A DNA stretch of 64,000 nt from PALSA-505 sp963762615. GTDB taxonomy: Bacteria > Actinomycetota > Actinomycetes > Streptosporangiales > Streptosporangiaceae. Location of the stretch: contig CAVXLG010000003.1 of assembly GCA_963762615.1 (NCBI GenBank), forward strand, positions 682,001-746,000, in the 5' to 3' direction. Of the stretch, positions 26,435 through 34,707 are shown one piece after another (positions within the stretch are counted from its first letter, which is position 1; each line of letters opens with the position of its first letter). Below the pieces are notes generated by a model. That model worked only from the letters and a program-made list of their open reading frames with translations, ran no database searches and had not been told where the DNA came from. The translations under genes were made by a program, and so were the position numbers.

Positions 26435-26468
26435 GTAACGCATGCGTTACGGTAACTAGATTGTTACC
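26435..26468. promoter_or_regulatory. Double palindromic operator
   Basis: GTAACGCATGCGTTAC (26435-26450) is a perfect 16-bp palindrome. It is followed at once by GGTAAC-N6-GTTACC (26451-26468), a second perfect inverted repeat with the same GGTAAC half-site. They lie 22 bases before the SRPBCC start. The ArsR-type regulator encoded two genes on is the obvious candidate ligand-responsive repressor. Confidence 0.75.
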
Positions 26469-26490
26469 GAAGGCAGAGGATGCGGAGTTG

Positions 26491-26916
26491 ATGCGGTCCT
26501 ACGAGGCGAGTTCGATGATCGCGTCGAATCCGGAGGCGGTGTGGGCAGTGCTGACGGACGGGGCGGCCTGGCCGTCGTGGGACTCGGGCGTGGATGGAGT
26601 CGACGGCCAGATTGCGCCCGGTGAGAAGATCACGATCCGGTCCCAGGTGGCGCCCGGCCGGGCCTTCGCGGTCAAGGTGACGGACTTCGATCCGCCGGCG
26701 CGGCTGCGGTTCAGCGGCGGCATGCCGCTGGGCCTGTTCCGGGGCGTGCGGGCGTTCGAGGTGGCGCCGGACGGCAGCGGGGGAACGGCCTTCCATGTCC
26801 GCGAGGAGTACACCGGGCCGCTGCTGGGGCTGATCTGGCGGTCGATGCCGGATCTCGGACCGTCCTTCGACCGGTTCGCCAAGGGGCTCAAGCGCCGGGT
26901 CGAGACGGGCCGCTGA
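26491..26916 (+). CDS. SRPBCC-family protein
   Basis: 141 residues from the ATG at 26491 (AGAGGA/GGAG upstream); the longer frame to 26206 runs across the operator and is not coding. MRSYEASSMIASNPEAVWAV, then DGAAWPSWDSGVDGVDG, is the usual start of START/SRPBCC ligand-binding folds, with LRFSGGMPLGLFRGVRAFEV in the sheet and a C-terminal helix (FDRFAKGLKRRVE). First gene of a regulator-containing operon; small hydrophobic ligand likely but unknown. Confidence 0.85.
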   Translation: MRSYEASSMIASNPEAVWAVLTDGAAWPSWDSGVDGVDGQIAPGEKITIRSQVAPGRAFAVKVTDFDPPARLRFSGGMPLGLFRGVRAFEVAPDGSGGTAFHVREEYTGPLLGLIWRSMPDLGPSFDRFAKGLKRRVETGR

Positions 26917-26921
26917 TACTG

Positions 26922-27251
26922 ATGCCGCACGCGGAGGCTTGCGGGGATCCGTTTGAAGCGCTGGGGGACCCGAACCGGCGCGAGATCCTGCGCCTGCTGA
27001 GCGGCGGCGACAAGCCCGTGCACGAGATCGCGGCGGCGCTGCCGATCAGCCGCCCGGCGGTGTCGCGGCATCTGCGGTTGCTGAAGGATGCCGGGATGGT
27101 GGCAGAACAGGCGCATGGCACCCGCCGGATCTACCACCTGCAGGAGGAGGGGATGCGGGCGGTGCAGGCCTATCTCGAGCGGGTATGGGGGGAAGCCGCG
27201 ATCCGGTTCCGGCTGCTGGCCGAGAACTCCGATTCGGGCGCCCGGCGGTGA
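26922..27251 (+). CDS. ArsR-family HTH regulator
   Basis: 109 residues with a winged helix: DPFEALGDPNRREILRLL, VHEIAAALPISRPAVSRHLR and LLKDAGMVAEQAHGTRRIYH. No metal-binding Cys motif (ELCVCDL) is seen, so it belongs to the SRPBCC-associated non-metal ArsR subgroup. It starts 5 bases after the SRPBCC stop and its own stop overlaps the next start as GTGA. Probably autoregulates through the palindromes at 26435-26468. Confidence 0.9.
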   Translation: MPHAEACGDPFEALGDPNRREILRLLSGGDKPVHEIAAALPISRPAVSRHLRLLKDAGMVAEQAHGTRRIYHLQEEGMRAVQAYLERVWGEAAIRFRLLAENSDSGARR

Positions 27252-27697
27252 GCTCGCCGCTGCGCGTCACCTTCGACGTGGCCTGCCCGGCTGAGCACGC
27301 GTTCGCCATGTGGACGTTGCGGATCGGGACGTGGTGGCCGCCGGATCACACGGTCACCGGCGACCGGGACCTGGCCGTCGTGCTGGAAAGCGGCGTCGGC
27401 GGCCGGATCTACGAGCGGACAGCCGGGGGGGTCGAGCACGACTGGGGCGTAGTGACCGTGTGGGATCCGCCGAAGCGGCTGGCGTACCTGTGGCACCTGG
27501 GCCGGGACCGCAGCGCGGCCACCGATGTCGATATCCGGTTCGTCTCCCGGGGCCCGGGCGATACCCGGGTCGAGATCGAGCACCGGGGCTGGGAACGCCT
27601 GGGCACCGGGGCGGATGTCTGGCGGGACCGCAACCGGATCGGCTGGCAAACCCTCCTGCCGCACTTTGCGGCAGCAATCACCAGAAGAGACCGCTGA
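27248..27697 (+). CDS. SRPBCC/AHSA1-type protein
   Basis: 149 residues starting at GTG 27248 (GTGA overlap with the ArsR stop). SSPLRVTFDVACPAEHAFAM, then WTLRIGTWWPPDHTVTGDRD, WGVVTVWDPPKRLAYLWHL and VEIEHRGWERLG are the signature of AHSA1-type START proteins paired with ArsR regulators in actinobacteria. The stop overlaps the next ATG. Confidence 0.88.
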   Translation: MSSPLRVTFDVACPAEHAFAMWTLRIGTWWPPDHTVTGDRDLAVVLESGVGGRIYERTAGGVEHDWGVVTVWDPPKRLAYLWHLGRDRSAATDVDIRFVSRGPGDTRVEIEHRGWERLGTGADVWRDRNRIGWQTLLPHFAAAITRRDR

Positions 27698-28101
27698 TGG
27701 CTGCGGGCAGCAAAGAGGATCCGTGGCTGCTGAAGACCCCGCCGGGGACATCGAGTACTCGATGTACAAAGACCCACGGGCCCACCCGCGCCGCGGTGGT
27801 GTGCGATGTCGGCTCCACCACCCTCGGGTACCACTCGCGGGCGGTCGAGGACCTGCACGCGTGGCTGTGCGAGCAGGACGGCTGGGTTCCCCTCGGCGCG
27901 GCTGATGAGAAGAAACCGGCGGCTGAGGGCACAGTCGAGGCGTGGGGACGGTCGCCGGACAATCCGGTCGGCGGCTGGTACGGACTGCGCAACGGATACC
28001 GCGGCCGGTTCGGCATGTACCTCCCGCCGCCGCTGGGTGAGCTCGGCCTGGCCGAGCTCACCCACGACGCCGCCAGCAACCAGATCCGATCAATTCGCTG
28101 A
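27697..28101 (+). CDS. Conserved small actinobacterial protein, with a local double frameshift
   Basis: 134 residues. MAAGSKEDPWLLKTPPGTS and the C-terminal half (EDLHAWLCEQDGWVPLGAAD, then GRSPDNPVGGWYGLRNGYRG, RFGMYLPPPL) match a conserved protein of unknown function. Between them, at about 27,755-27,795, the expected EYSMYKDP is present only in another frame. The sequence therefore has a one-base loss soon compensated by a one-base gain, replacing about a dozen residues. Coupled to the SRPBCC gene. Confidence 0.75.
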   Translation: MAAGSKEDPWLLKTPPGTSSTRCTKTHGPTRAAVVCDVGSTTLGYHSRAVEDLHAWLCEQDGWVPLGAADEKKPAAEGTVEAWGRSPDNPVGGWYGLRNGYRGRFGMYLPPPLGELGLAELTHDAASNQIRSIR

Positions 28102-28115
28102 CAGGGGAACGCGTC

Positions 28116-28418
28116 ATGAGCCATGCCACCGTCGTCCGCTACACCACCCGCCCCGAGACCGCCGACGAGAACGAAAAGCTGATCAGGGCCGTGTTCGCCC
28201 AGCTCGCCGAGCAGCTGCCTACAGGGCTTCGCTACGTTGCCATCCGGCTCGATGACGGAGTCAGCTTCATGCACGTAGCGGTCCTGGAAGACGATCACAA
28301 CCCGCTGGTCGCACTCCCCGCATTCGGCGAGTTCGTATCGGCCATCAAGGAGCGCTGCATCGACGGACCGGCACCGGCCAGCGGGACAGTGGTCGGCGCA
28401 TACGGCACCGCCGGCTGA
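28116..28418 (+). CDS. Small conserved hypothetical protein
   Basis: 100 residues: MSHATVVRYTTRPETADENE, then YVAIRLDDGVSFMHVAVLED and LPAFGEFVSAIKERC. The pattern looks like a ferredoxin-like monooxygenase (ABM) fold. GGGGAAC precedes the ATG. It follows the previous gene by 14 bases and is probably the last gene of the SRPBCC-ArsR operon. Confidence 0.75.
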   Translation: MSHATVVRYTTRPETADENEKLIRAVFAQLAEQLPTGLRYVAIRLDDGVSFMHVAVLEDDHNPLVALPAFGEFVSAIKERCIDGPAPASGTVVGAYGTAG

Positions 28419-28616
28419 CTGCCCGACCTTCACGATCAGCGCTTCCCTGAATCCCCGTCGCACTCGCCGCACATCCTGCTGCGCTGCACCCAGGGCCGGT
28501 CTGCTGGGACGCCGTCAGCGCCGCGCCGAAAGGGTGGCCCGGGCATCGCGTGCTGATGCCGGGATCCGCGTGTTCTCCGCGCCGAGGGCTTGTTGCCGGG
28601 TGGCCGTTTTGCGAGG

Positions 28617-31600
28617 TCATTGGACCCATAGCTGGTCTATGAGGACGGGCCAGTGGGGGTCGAACTGGTAGTTGCCGACACGTCGCGAGAGCATCACGAG
28701 AGACCGCGGGTTGTAGACCGGCACCCAGGGCGCCTGGCCCACGATCTCGTGGTCGATGCGCGCCCAGAGCGCCCAGGCCGCACTGGGATCGTGGGGCTGG
28801 AGCGCGAGGGCCTGCTTGGCCTGGGCATCGACCCGCTGATTGCAGAACTCGGCTGCGTTGAGGTTACCCGGGTTGCCGGGGACGAAGGACTGGCATGTGA
28901 GGAGCGGGCTGATGAAGTCTGACGGGGCAGGGTAATCCTGGTACCAGGCGAACCAGCCGACTTGCATCCGCTGGCGGGAGTCGTAGAGCCGCCTGTTGTA
29001 GGCGTTCCACCCGGTGACTACTTGCAGCGAGGCCCGGTATCCGAGCCGGTCGAGGACAGATACCAGGTAGCGGCCGGTCACCTGGACCGGGATTCCCATG
29101 CCGAAAGCACCGGTGACGGTTACCTTGGCACCTCGGGTGCCAGAGGCGTGGACGAGCTGCTCCGCTCTGGCCAGGTCGGGCGCTACCCAGGCACCACCGG
29201 GGCTGGGGTCGATCGTGTAGGGGCAGTACCGCCAGTAGCCGGGCAGGGCAGGAGGGAGGATCTGGCAGGTCGGCTGCGCCATCAGCGGCCCGCCGATCAG
29301 CCGGATCAGGGTGGCCCGGTCGATGGCCTCATTGAGGGCCTGACGCGCGGCGAGAATGTTGAACGGCCAGACGCGGGTATTGAGCACAAGCCCGATCGTG
29401 GCGCCCTCAGGGCCGCTATGCAGCTGGCTTGGATAACGCGTCGCCAGTTCCCGGATCCTGGCCGGGGGAGGAGAGAGGAGCACGTCGGCGCGGTTCTGTT
29501 CGACCGCGGTGACTGCCGGGCCTGGGGGAATGTCGAGCCGCAGTATGATCCGGCCAGGGTAGCCGCCGGGCTGGGCCTGGCCGGACCATTCATGAAACCT
29601 CGGGTTGCGGACGAGGACCCACCGGTGCATCGGCACGAACGACCGCGTCATGTAAGGCCCGGTTGCCGGGAGCTGGGCCGGTCCGACCTGGTGATCGGGC
29701 GTTCCGGCCGGGACCGCGTCCGCGAGGGGGAAGGCGAGCTTGTACGGGAACTCCGGGTCCGGCGCGGTGAGGTGGAAGGTGACCGTGCCCGCCTGGTCGT
29801 TGGTGACGATCCCGCGCGCCAGCTCGCAGTGAGCAGGCGTCCGCGCGCATTGGCCGGCGCCGATGATGCCGGTGTAGTAGGCGGTCGGCCCGGCGTTGAT
29901 GGCGAATCCGCGCTCGATCGCGCGGCGGAAGTCTTCGGGCCTGACCGGCGTCCCGTTGGAGTACCTGATGCCGGGGCGGAGGTGGAAGCTGTAGGTCCTG
30001 CCGCCGTCCGCCGGCGCGGGGAGTGCGGTTGCCAGGTCGGGGACCAGGGTGTCGCCGGCCGGGCCGCCGGTGCGCCGGTAGCCGACCAGCCCGTCGTTGG
30101 TCACGCTCAGCATCTGCCACACGGGAATCGTGTAGGCGGCCGCGGGGTCGGTGGCCTGGTCGTACGGCGACAGCTGCGCGATCAGCGTGAGGGTGCCGCC
30201 ACGGTGGCTCGCGAGCGACGGTAGCACCGTCACCAGCACGCCGCGCCCAGATGGCGCGAGAACGGCTGGCTCGTTGCCGATACGGATGGGCCGCGCGGAG
30301 CCGGTCCGCGGGTCGATCCGCCACACGCTGCCGCCTTGGCTGTCGGCGGCCCACACGGCGCCGCCGGCGAATACGATGCTGGCTGGTGAGCCGCCGGCCC
30401 TGACCCTCCGCACGCCGCCGGTCACCGGGTCCACCCGCGCCACGGCGCCGCCCGGATCACCGACCCAGACGCTGCCCGCACCGACCGCCACCCCGGCCGA
30501 GGAGACGCCGACCTGGAAGGAACGGGAAACCCGGTTGATGTATGGGTCAACGAGTTGCAGCTGCCCGGCGCCTGGGCTCGTCACCCAGATCCCTCCTTCC
30601 CCAACTGCCAGCCCGGCCGGGGTGGCGCCCAGACGGATAGTGGCCAGCAGGTGGCCACTGCCCGGGTCGATCCTCGACAGCGTGCCATCGGTGGCGTTGG
30701 TGACCCACACCGACCCGTAGCCGAATGCGATCGCCTCCGGGCCGTTGCCGACGCCGATCGTCGCCACCGGGGTCCCCGCGGCGGGGTTGACCTCCGAGAC
30801 GGTGCCGTCGAGCTGGTTGGCGACCCAGACTTCCCCGTCCCCGAATGCCACGCCGCCGGGGCCGCGCCCGACGGGGATCCGGTCCACCACCTGGGCGGCC
30901 TGGTCAACTCGCAGCAGCTGGTCATCGGCGGTGTCGGTGACCCAGGCGGCGTCGGCGCCGTAGGCCACACCGCCGGGCCGCCCGGCACCGGCCACTACGG
31001 CGCTGACGGTGTTTCGGCGGCCGTCTATGACAGCCACCGTGTTCGGCCCGGCCCGCAGGGACACCCGGGTCGCCGGCAGGGCGGCCAGGCCACCCGCCAG
31101 CAGCGCGGCCACCGCAGCGGCGGCACCGGTCACCGCTAGCAGCCGTCTCGGATGCGCAGTGGCGGCCTGCATGAGCCGTCCGCCGTTGCCCGGGGAAGGC
31201 ACCCGGCGGACACAGGGGCCCGGCGGCGGTTCCAGCGACGGATCCTGTTCCAAGATGGCGCGCTCCAGTTGCCGCAGCGGCTGGCACGGTTCGATGCCGA
31301 GCTCCTCCGCCATCGTCCGCCGCGCGGTCTGGTAGACGGCCAGCGCATCTGCCTGCCGCCCGCACCGGTACAGCGCAACCATCAGCTGCTGGTGCAGCCG
31401 CTCGCGCAGCGGATCGGCGGCCACCAGGGCCTCCAGCTCACCGACCACACGCGCATGACGCCCGAGCGCGAGATCGGCCTCGATCCGGTCTTCCACCGCG
31501 CCCGCCCGCAGTTCTTCCAGCCGGGCGATCTCAGCCTGCGCGAACGGCTCGAATCTGAAATCGGCCAGTGGCGCGCCCCGCCACAACGCCAGCGCCTCGC

Positions 31601-31982
31601 CAAGCACCGCCGAGGCGTGGCCGGCAGCCTCCGCCGCCAGCGCCCGCCGCCCCTCCTCGGCGAGCCGCTCGAACAGCACCACATCGACCTGTCCCGCCGC
31701 GGCCTGGAGCAGGTACGCACCCTGCCGCGTCACCACCCCGTGGGTTCCCGCGCCCGCCTGCAGCGCCTTGCGGAGCCGCCAGATGTAGACGTTCAGGGCA
31801 TGCTCGGCGCCCGCTGGGGGATGCTCGCCCCACAACTGGTCCACGAGCGCGTCACGATGAACCGGCTGGTTCGGGTGCAGTAGCAGGATCGCCAGCAGCG
31901 CCCGCTGCTTCAGGCCGCCCAGGTCGACGACGGTCCCGTCAACGATGACTTCCAGCGGCCCCAGCAGGCGATAACCGATCAC
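28617..31982 (-). CDS. SARP/BTAD regulator - TM - beta-propeller - family-5 solute-binding fusion
   Basis: 1,121 residues from a GTG at 31982 with GGGGAG five bases upstream (an ATG at 32009 lacks one). N-terminal winged helix (VIGYRLLGPLEVIVDGTVVD, then ALNVYIWRLRKAL), then the BTAD helical domain to about 245 (LHQQLMVALYRCGRQADALA). One transmembrane helix lies near 280-305 (TGAAAAVAALLAGGLAAL). A beta-propeller with YVTN/NHL-like blades follows to about 600 (AYGADAAWVTDTADDQLLRV). The last ~510 residues are an oligopeptide-binding SBP_bac_5 domain (DLATALPAPADGGRTYSFHL, then RPGIRYSNGTPVRPEDFRRA). It looks like a one-component membrane receptor: outside peptide or solute sensing, inside DNA binding. 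Ligand and targets unknown. Confidence 0.92.
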   Translation of the reverse strand: MIGYRLLGPLEVIVDGTVVDLGGLKQRALLAILLLHPNQPVHRDALVDQLWGEHPPAGAEHALNVYIWRLRKALQAGAGTHGVVTRQGAYLLQAAAGQVDVVLFERLAEEGRRALAAEAAGHASAVLGEALALWRGAPLADFRFEPFAQAEIARLEELRAGAVEDRIEADLALGRHARVVGELEALVAADPLRERLHQQLMVALYRCGRQADALAVYQTARRTMAEELGIEPCQPLRQLERAILEQDPSLEPPPGPCVRRVPSPGNGGRLMQAATAHPRRLLAVTGAAAAVAALLAGGLAALPATRVSLRAGPNTVAVIDGRRNTVSAVVAGAGRPGGVAYGADAAWVTDTADDQLLRVDQAAQVVDRIPVGRGPGGVAFGDGEVWVANQLDGTVSEVNPAAGTPVATIGVGNGPEAIAFGYGSVWVTNATDGTLSRIDPGSGHLLATIRLGATPAGLAVGEGGIWVTSPGAGQLQLVDPYINRVSRSFQVGVSSAGVAVGAGSVWVGDPGGAVARVDPVTGGVRRVRAGGSPASIVFAGGAVWAADSQGGSVWRIDPRTGSARPIRIGNEPAVLAPSGRGVLVTVLPSLASHRGGTLTLIAQLSPYDQATDPAAAYTIPVWQMLSVTNDGLVGYRRTGGPAGDTLVPDLATALPAPADGGRTYSFHLRPGIRYSNGTPVRPEDFRRAIERGFAINAGPTAYYTGIIGAGQCARTPAHCELARGIVTNDQAGTVTFHLTAPDPEFPYKLAFPLADAVPAGTPDHQVGPAQLPATGPYMTRSFVPMHRWVLVRNPRFHEWSGQAQPGGYPGRIILRLDIPPGPAVTAVEQNRADVLLSPPPARIRELATRYPSQLHSGPEGATIGLVLNTRVWPFNILAARQALNEAIDRATLIRLIGGPLMAQPTCQILPPALPGYWRYCPYTIDPSPGGAWVAPDLARAEQLVHASGTRGAKVTVTGAFGMGIPVQVTGRYLVSVLDRLGYRASLQVVTGWNAYNRRLYDSRQRMQVGWFAWYQDYPAPSDFISPLLTCQSFVPGNPGNLNAAEFCNQRVDAQAKQALALQPHDPSAAWALWARIDHEIVGQAPWVPVYNPRSLVMLSRRVGNYQFDPHWPVLIDQLWVQ

Positions 31983-32125
31983 TTCGCTCCCCCAGGCACA
32001 GTCAACCACGCCCGAGCGCGTGCCGACAGTTGGCGGAAACGCGTCCTGGCCTGCGGTGTGAGCTTTTTGTGACGTCCCAGGCGTAGGACTGCCCGCGACG
32101 GATTCGGCGCACTGGGGGGGTCATC

Positions 32126-34664
32126 ATGCGCGGTGTCAGCTCTGCAGATGGCCGGGATGCTGCCCTGTCCCGGCAACAGCCGATCTGGCGCGCCGGGAAA
32201 CACCGGCCCCGGCCGTCGGGGATGCTGCCGTACATTGCCCGGGGCGTGGCGGCGCCCGCGGTGGCAGGCCGCGCAGCAGCCTGCCTGGCGGCGGCGGCTA
32301 CGACCATCCTGATTGGTGCTTCGGCGGCGCCTGCGAGTGCTCCCGCGGGGGGGTGGTCGATCACGCCGAGCCCGAACCCTCGGGCCGGGAACGGCGGGCT
32401 CAACACGGTGTCGTGCCCCACGGCTTCGGTGTGTACGGCCGTTGGGTTCTATGTGCGGCAGTCGGGGCGGGGGGTGACGCTTGCCGAGCGGCGCAGCGGC
32501 GGCAGGTGGACGGTCCAGTCAACCCCGAATCCCGCCGGGGCTGCGACCAGCGCTCTGAACGGTGTGTCGTGCCCGTCCGGCTCGGCGTGTACCGCGGTCG
32601 GCGAGTTCGTCGCCGGGTCGGGCGCGCAGCGGACGCTCGCCGAGCGGTGGAGCGGCAGCAGCTGGCGCATCCAGCCCACCCCCAGCCCGCCCGGGTCCCC
32701 GGCCAGCATCCTGGCCGCCGTGGCGTGCCCGGCGGCTGACAGCTGCACCGCGGTGGGGGCCTCGAACTCGAAGCTCCTCGTGGAACGGTGGGACGGTGCC
32801 CGGTGGCGCATCCAGCCGGCTCCGGTGCCGGCCGGGGCGCAGTTCAGCGGGCTGAGCGGGGTCACCTGCACCGCGGTGGCTTCGTGCATCGCGGTCGGCG
32901 ACTACGTGACCAGTTCGGGCGCCGATGTGACCTTGGCCGAGCGCTGGAATGGCGCCCGATGGAGCATCCAGACCACCCCCAGCCCCGCGCGGGGCGGCGG
33001 CTGCTGTGCTCTTCGGGGTGTCCTGCACGTCCAGGTCGTCCTGCATGGCCGCCGGAACCGCCTTCAACAGCTCTGGCCAGGCGAGGATGTTCTCTGAGCG
33101 GTGGAACGGTGCGACCTGGCATCTGCGGGCCGTCCCGGCCCCCTCCGGGGCTCAGTCCAGTCTGTTGCTCAACGTCTCCTGCGCGGCGTCCTCGTGCGAG
33201 GCGGTCGGTGAGTACAACGACAGCTCCGGGGCCACCGTGACGTTGGGCGAACGGTGGAACGGGAGTACCTGGCACGCCCAGCCGACCCCCCACCCGGCCC
33301 GGGCGAGCGGCAACAGCCTCAGCGGCGTGTCCTGCCCCGCGGCGTCTGATTGCACCGCGGTGGGCGTGGGCAATGGTGCCGGGACGCCCGTCACGCTGGG
33401 CGACCGGTGGCGGGATGGCCGCTGGCGCCCCGAGAACGTGCCGAGCCCGGCCGGGGCCGCCGACAACCAGCTGAACGGGATCGCCTGCCCGGCCGCCGGC
33501 CGGTGCGTAGCGGTCGGCGCCGCGGGCCCGACGCGCGGCGTCGTATCGACCGAGGCCCTCAGGTGGAACGGCAGGGACTGGCGCATCCAGCCCACCCCCA
33601 ACCCGGCCGGGTCCTCATCGAGCACCCTGTTCGCCGTGGCATGCCCGGCAGCTGACCGCTGCACCGCGGTCGGCACCTCGAACTCGAAGGTCCTGGCGGA
33701 ACGGCGGGACGGTGCCCGGTGGCGCATCCGGCCTGCTCCGGTGCCGCCCGGAGCGCAGTTCAGCGAACTGAACGCGGTCAGCTGCACCGCGGCGGCTGCG
33801 TGCATCGCGGTCGGCGACTACGTGACCCGCTCGGGCGCCGATGTGACCTTGGCCGAACGCTGGAATGGCACCGACTGGAGGCTTGTGCCGGCTCCCACCC
33901 CACCGGGCCCGCCCACTAGTTTCTTCACCGGGGTCGCTTGCCCAGCGCCCGCGGCATGCATCGCGGTAGGGACCTCCCTGCACGCCTCGGGCAACCCGGC
34001 TGGGACGTTCGCCGAGCGGTGGAACGGCACCAGCTGGAGGGTGCAACGCACCCAGCGCACACCGGGTGGCTTCCTCGCCAGCCTCTGGTGCCAGTCGGCG
34101 ACCGCCTGCATCGCGACCGGCAGCACGAACGCCGGCACGCTGGCCGAGCGGCTGACCGGCACCACCTGGGCCGTGGTGCACACCCCCAGCCTCCCGGGCA
34201 CGCAAGGCGACTTCCTCGGCAGCGTGTCCTGCACCTCGCTGTCGGCCTGCACCGCTGCCGGGGGGGTCTTCGGCTTTCCCCAGCAGACCCTCGCCGAGCG
34301 GTGGAACGGAGCACGGTGGCGGATCCAGCCCACCCCGCCTCTCCCCGGAATCGGCCTCCTCAGCAGCTTTTCCGTTGCCTGCCCCGCCCCATCGGCCTGC
34401 ATAGCGGCCGGAGGGTTCGCACACGACGGCCCCGCCTCGGTGAGCCTGGCCGAGCGGTGGCGCGGCACCGGGACGTCAACTGCCCACCCCGCACCAGCCG
34501 CCTCCTCGCCCCGCGCCGATCGCGGCATCGCCGGCTGCGTCCGCGCAGCCATGGACGCCGGCGTCGCGATCAGGGCGGCTTTTTGTGAGGTCAGCGCGCG
34601 ACAATCGGACCGGCCGGGCGGACCGGCTGCGGCATCTTCCGGTGGCGGCTCGCTGGCGGGCTGA
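32126..34664 (+). pseudogene. Secreted repeat protein with 14 Cys-paired blades, one frameshift
   Basis: The ATG at 32126 follows GGGGGGG. An Ala-rich signal/TM segment (ACLAAAATTILIGASAAPA) leads into ~50-residue repeats of the form gVsCpaaxxCtAVG ... tLAERWnGxxWrIQPTPxP. I count 14 C-x(5-6)-C-x-A-V/A-G units. At about 32,990-33,000, in a G/C run (GCGCGGGGCGGCGGC), the frame shifts by one base (an apparent extra base) and repeats continue at GAAAAVLFGVSC. Restored length is about 845 residues. Likely extracellular beta-propeller; divergent from the SARP-propeller-SBP regulator. Confidence 0.78.
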
Positions 34665-34707
34665 GCCAGGCCCTCAGAGGCAAAAGCGGAAGCTTGGGAG
34701 CGGAACG

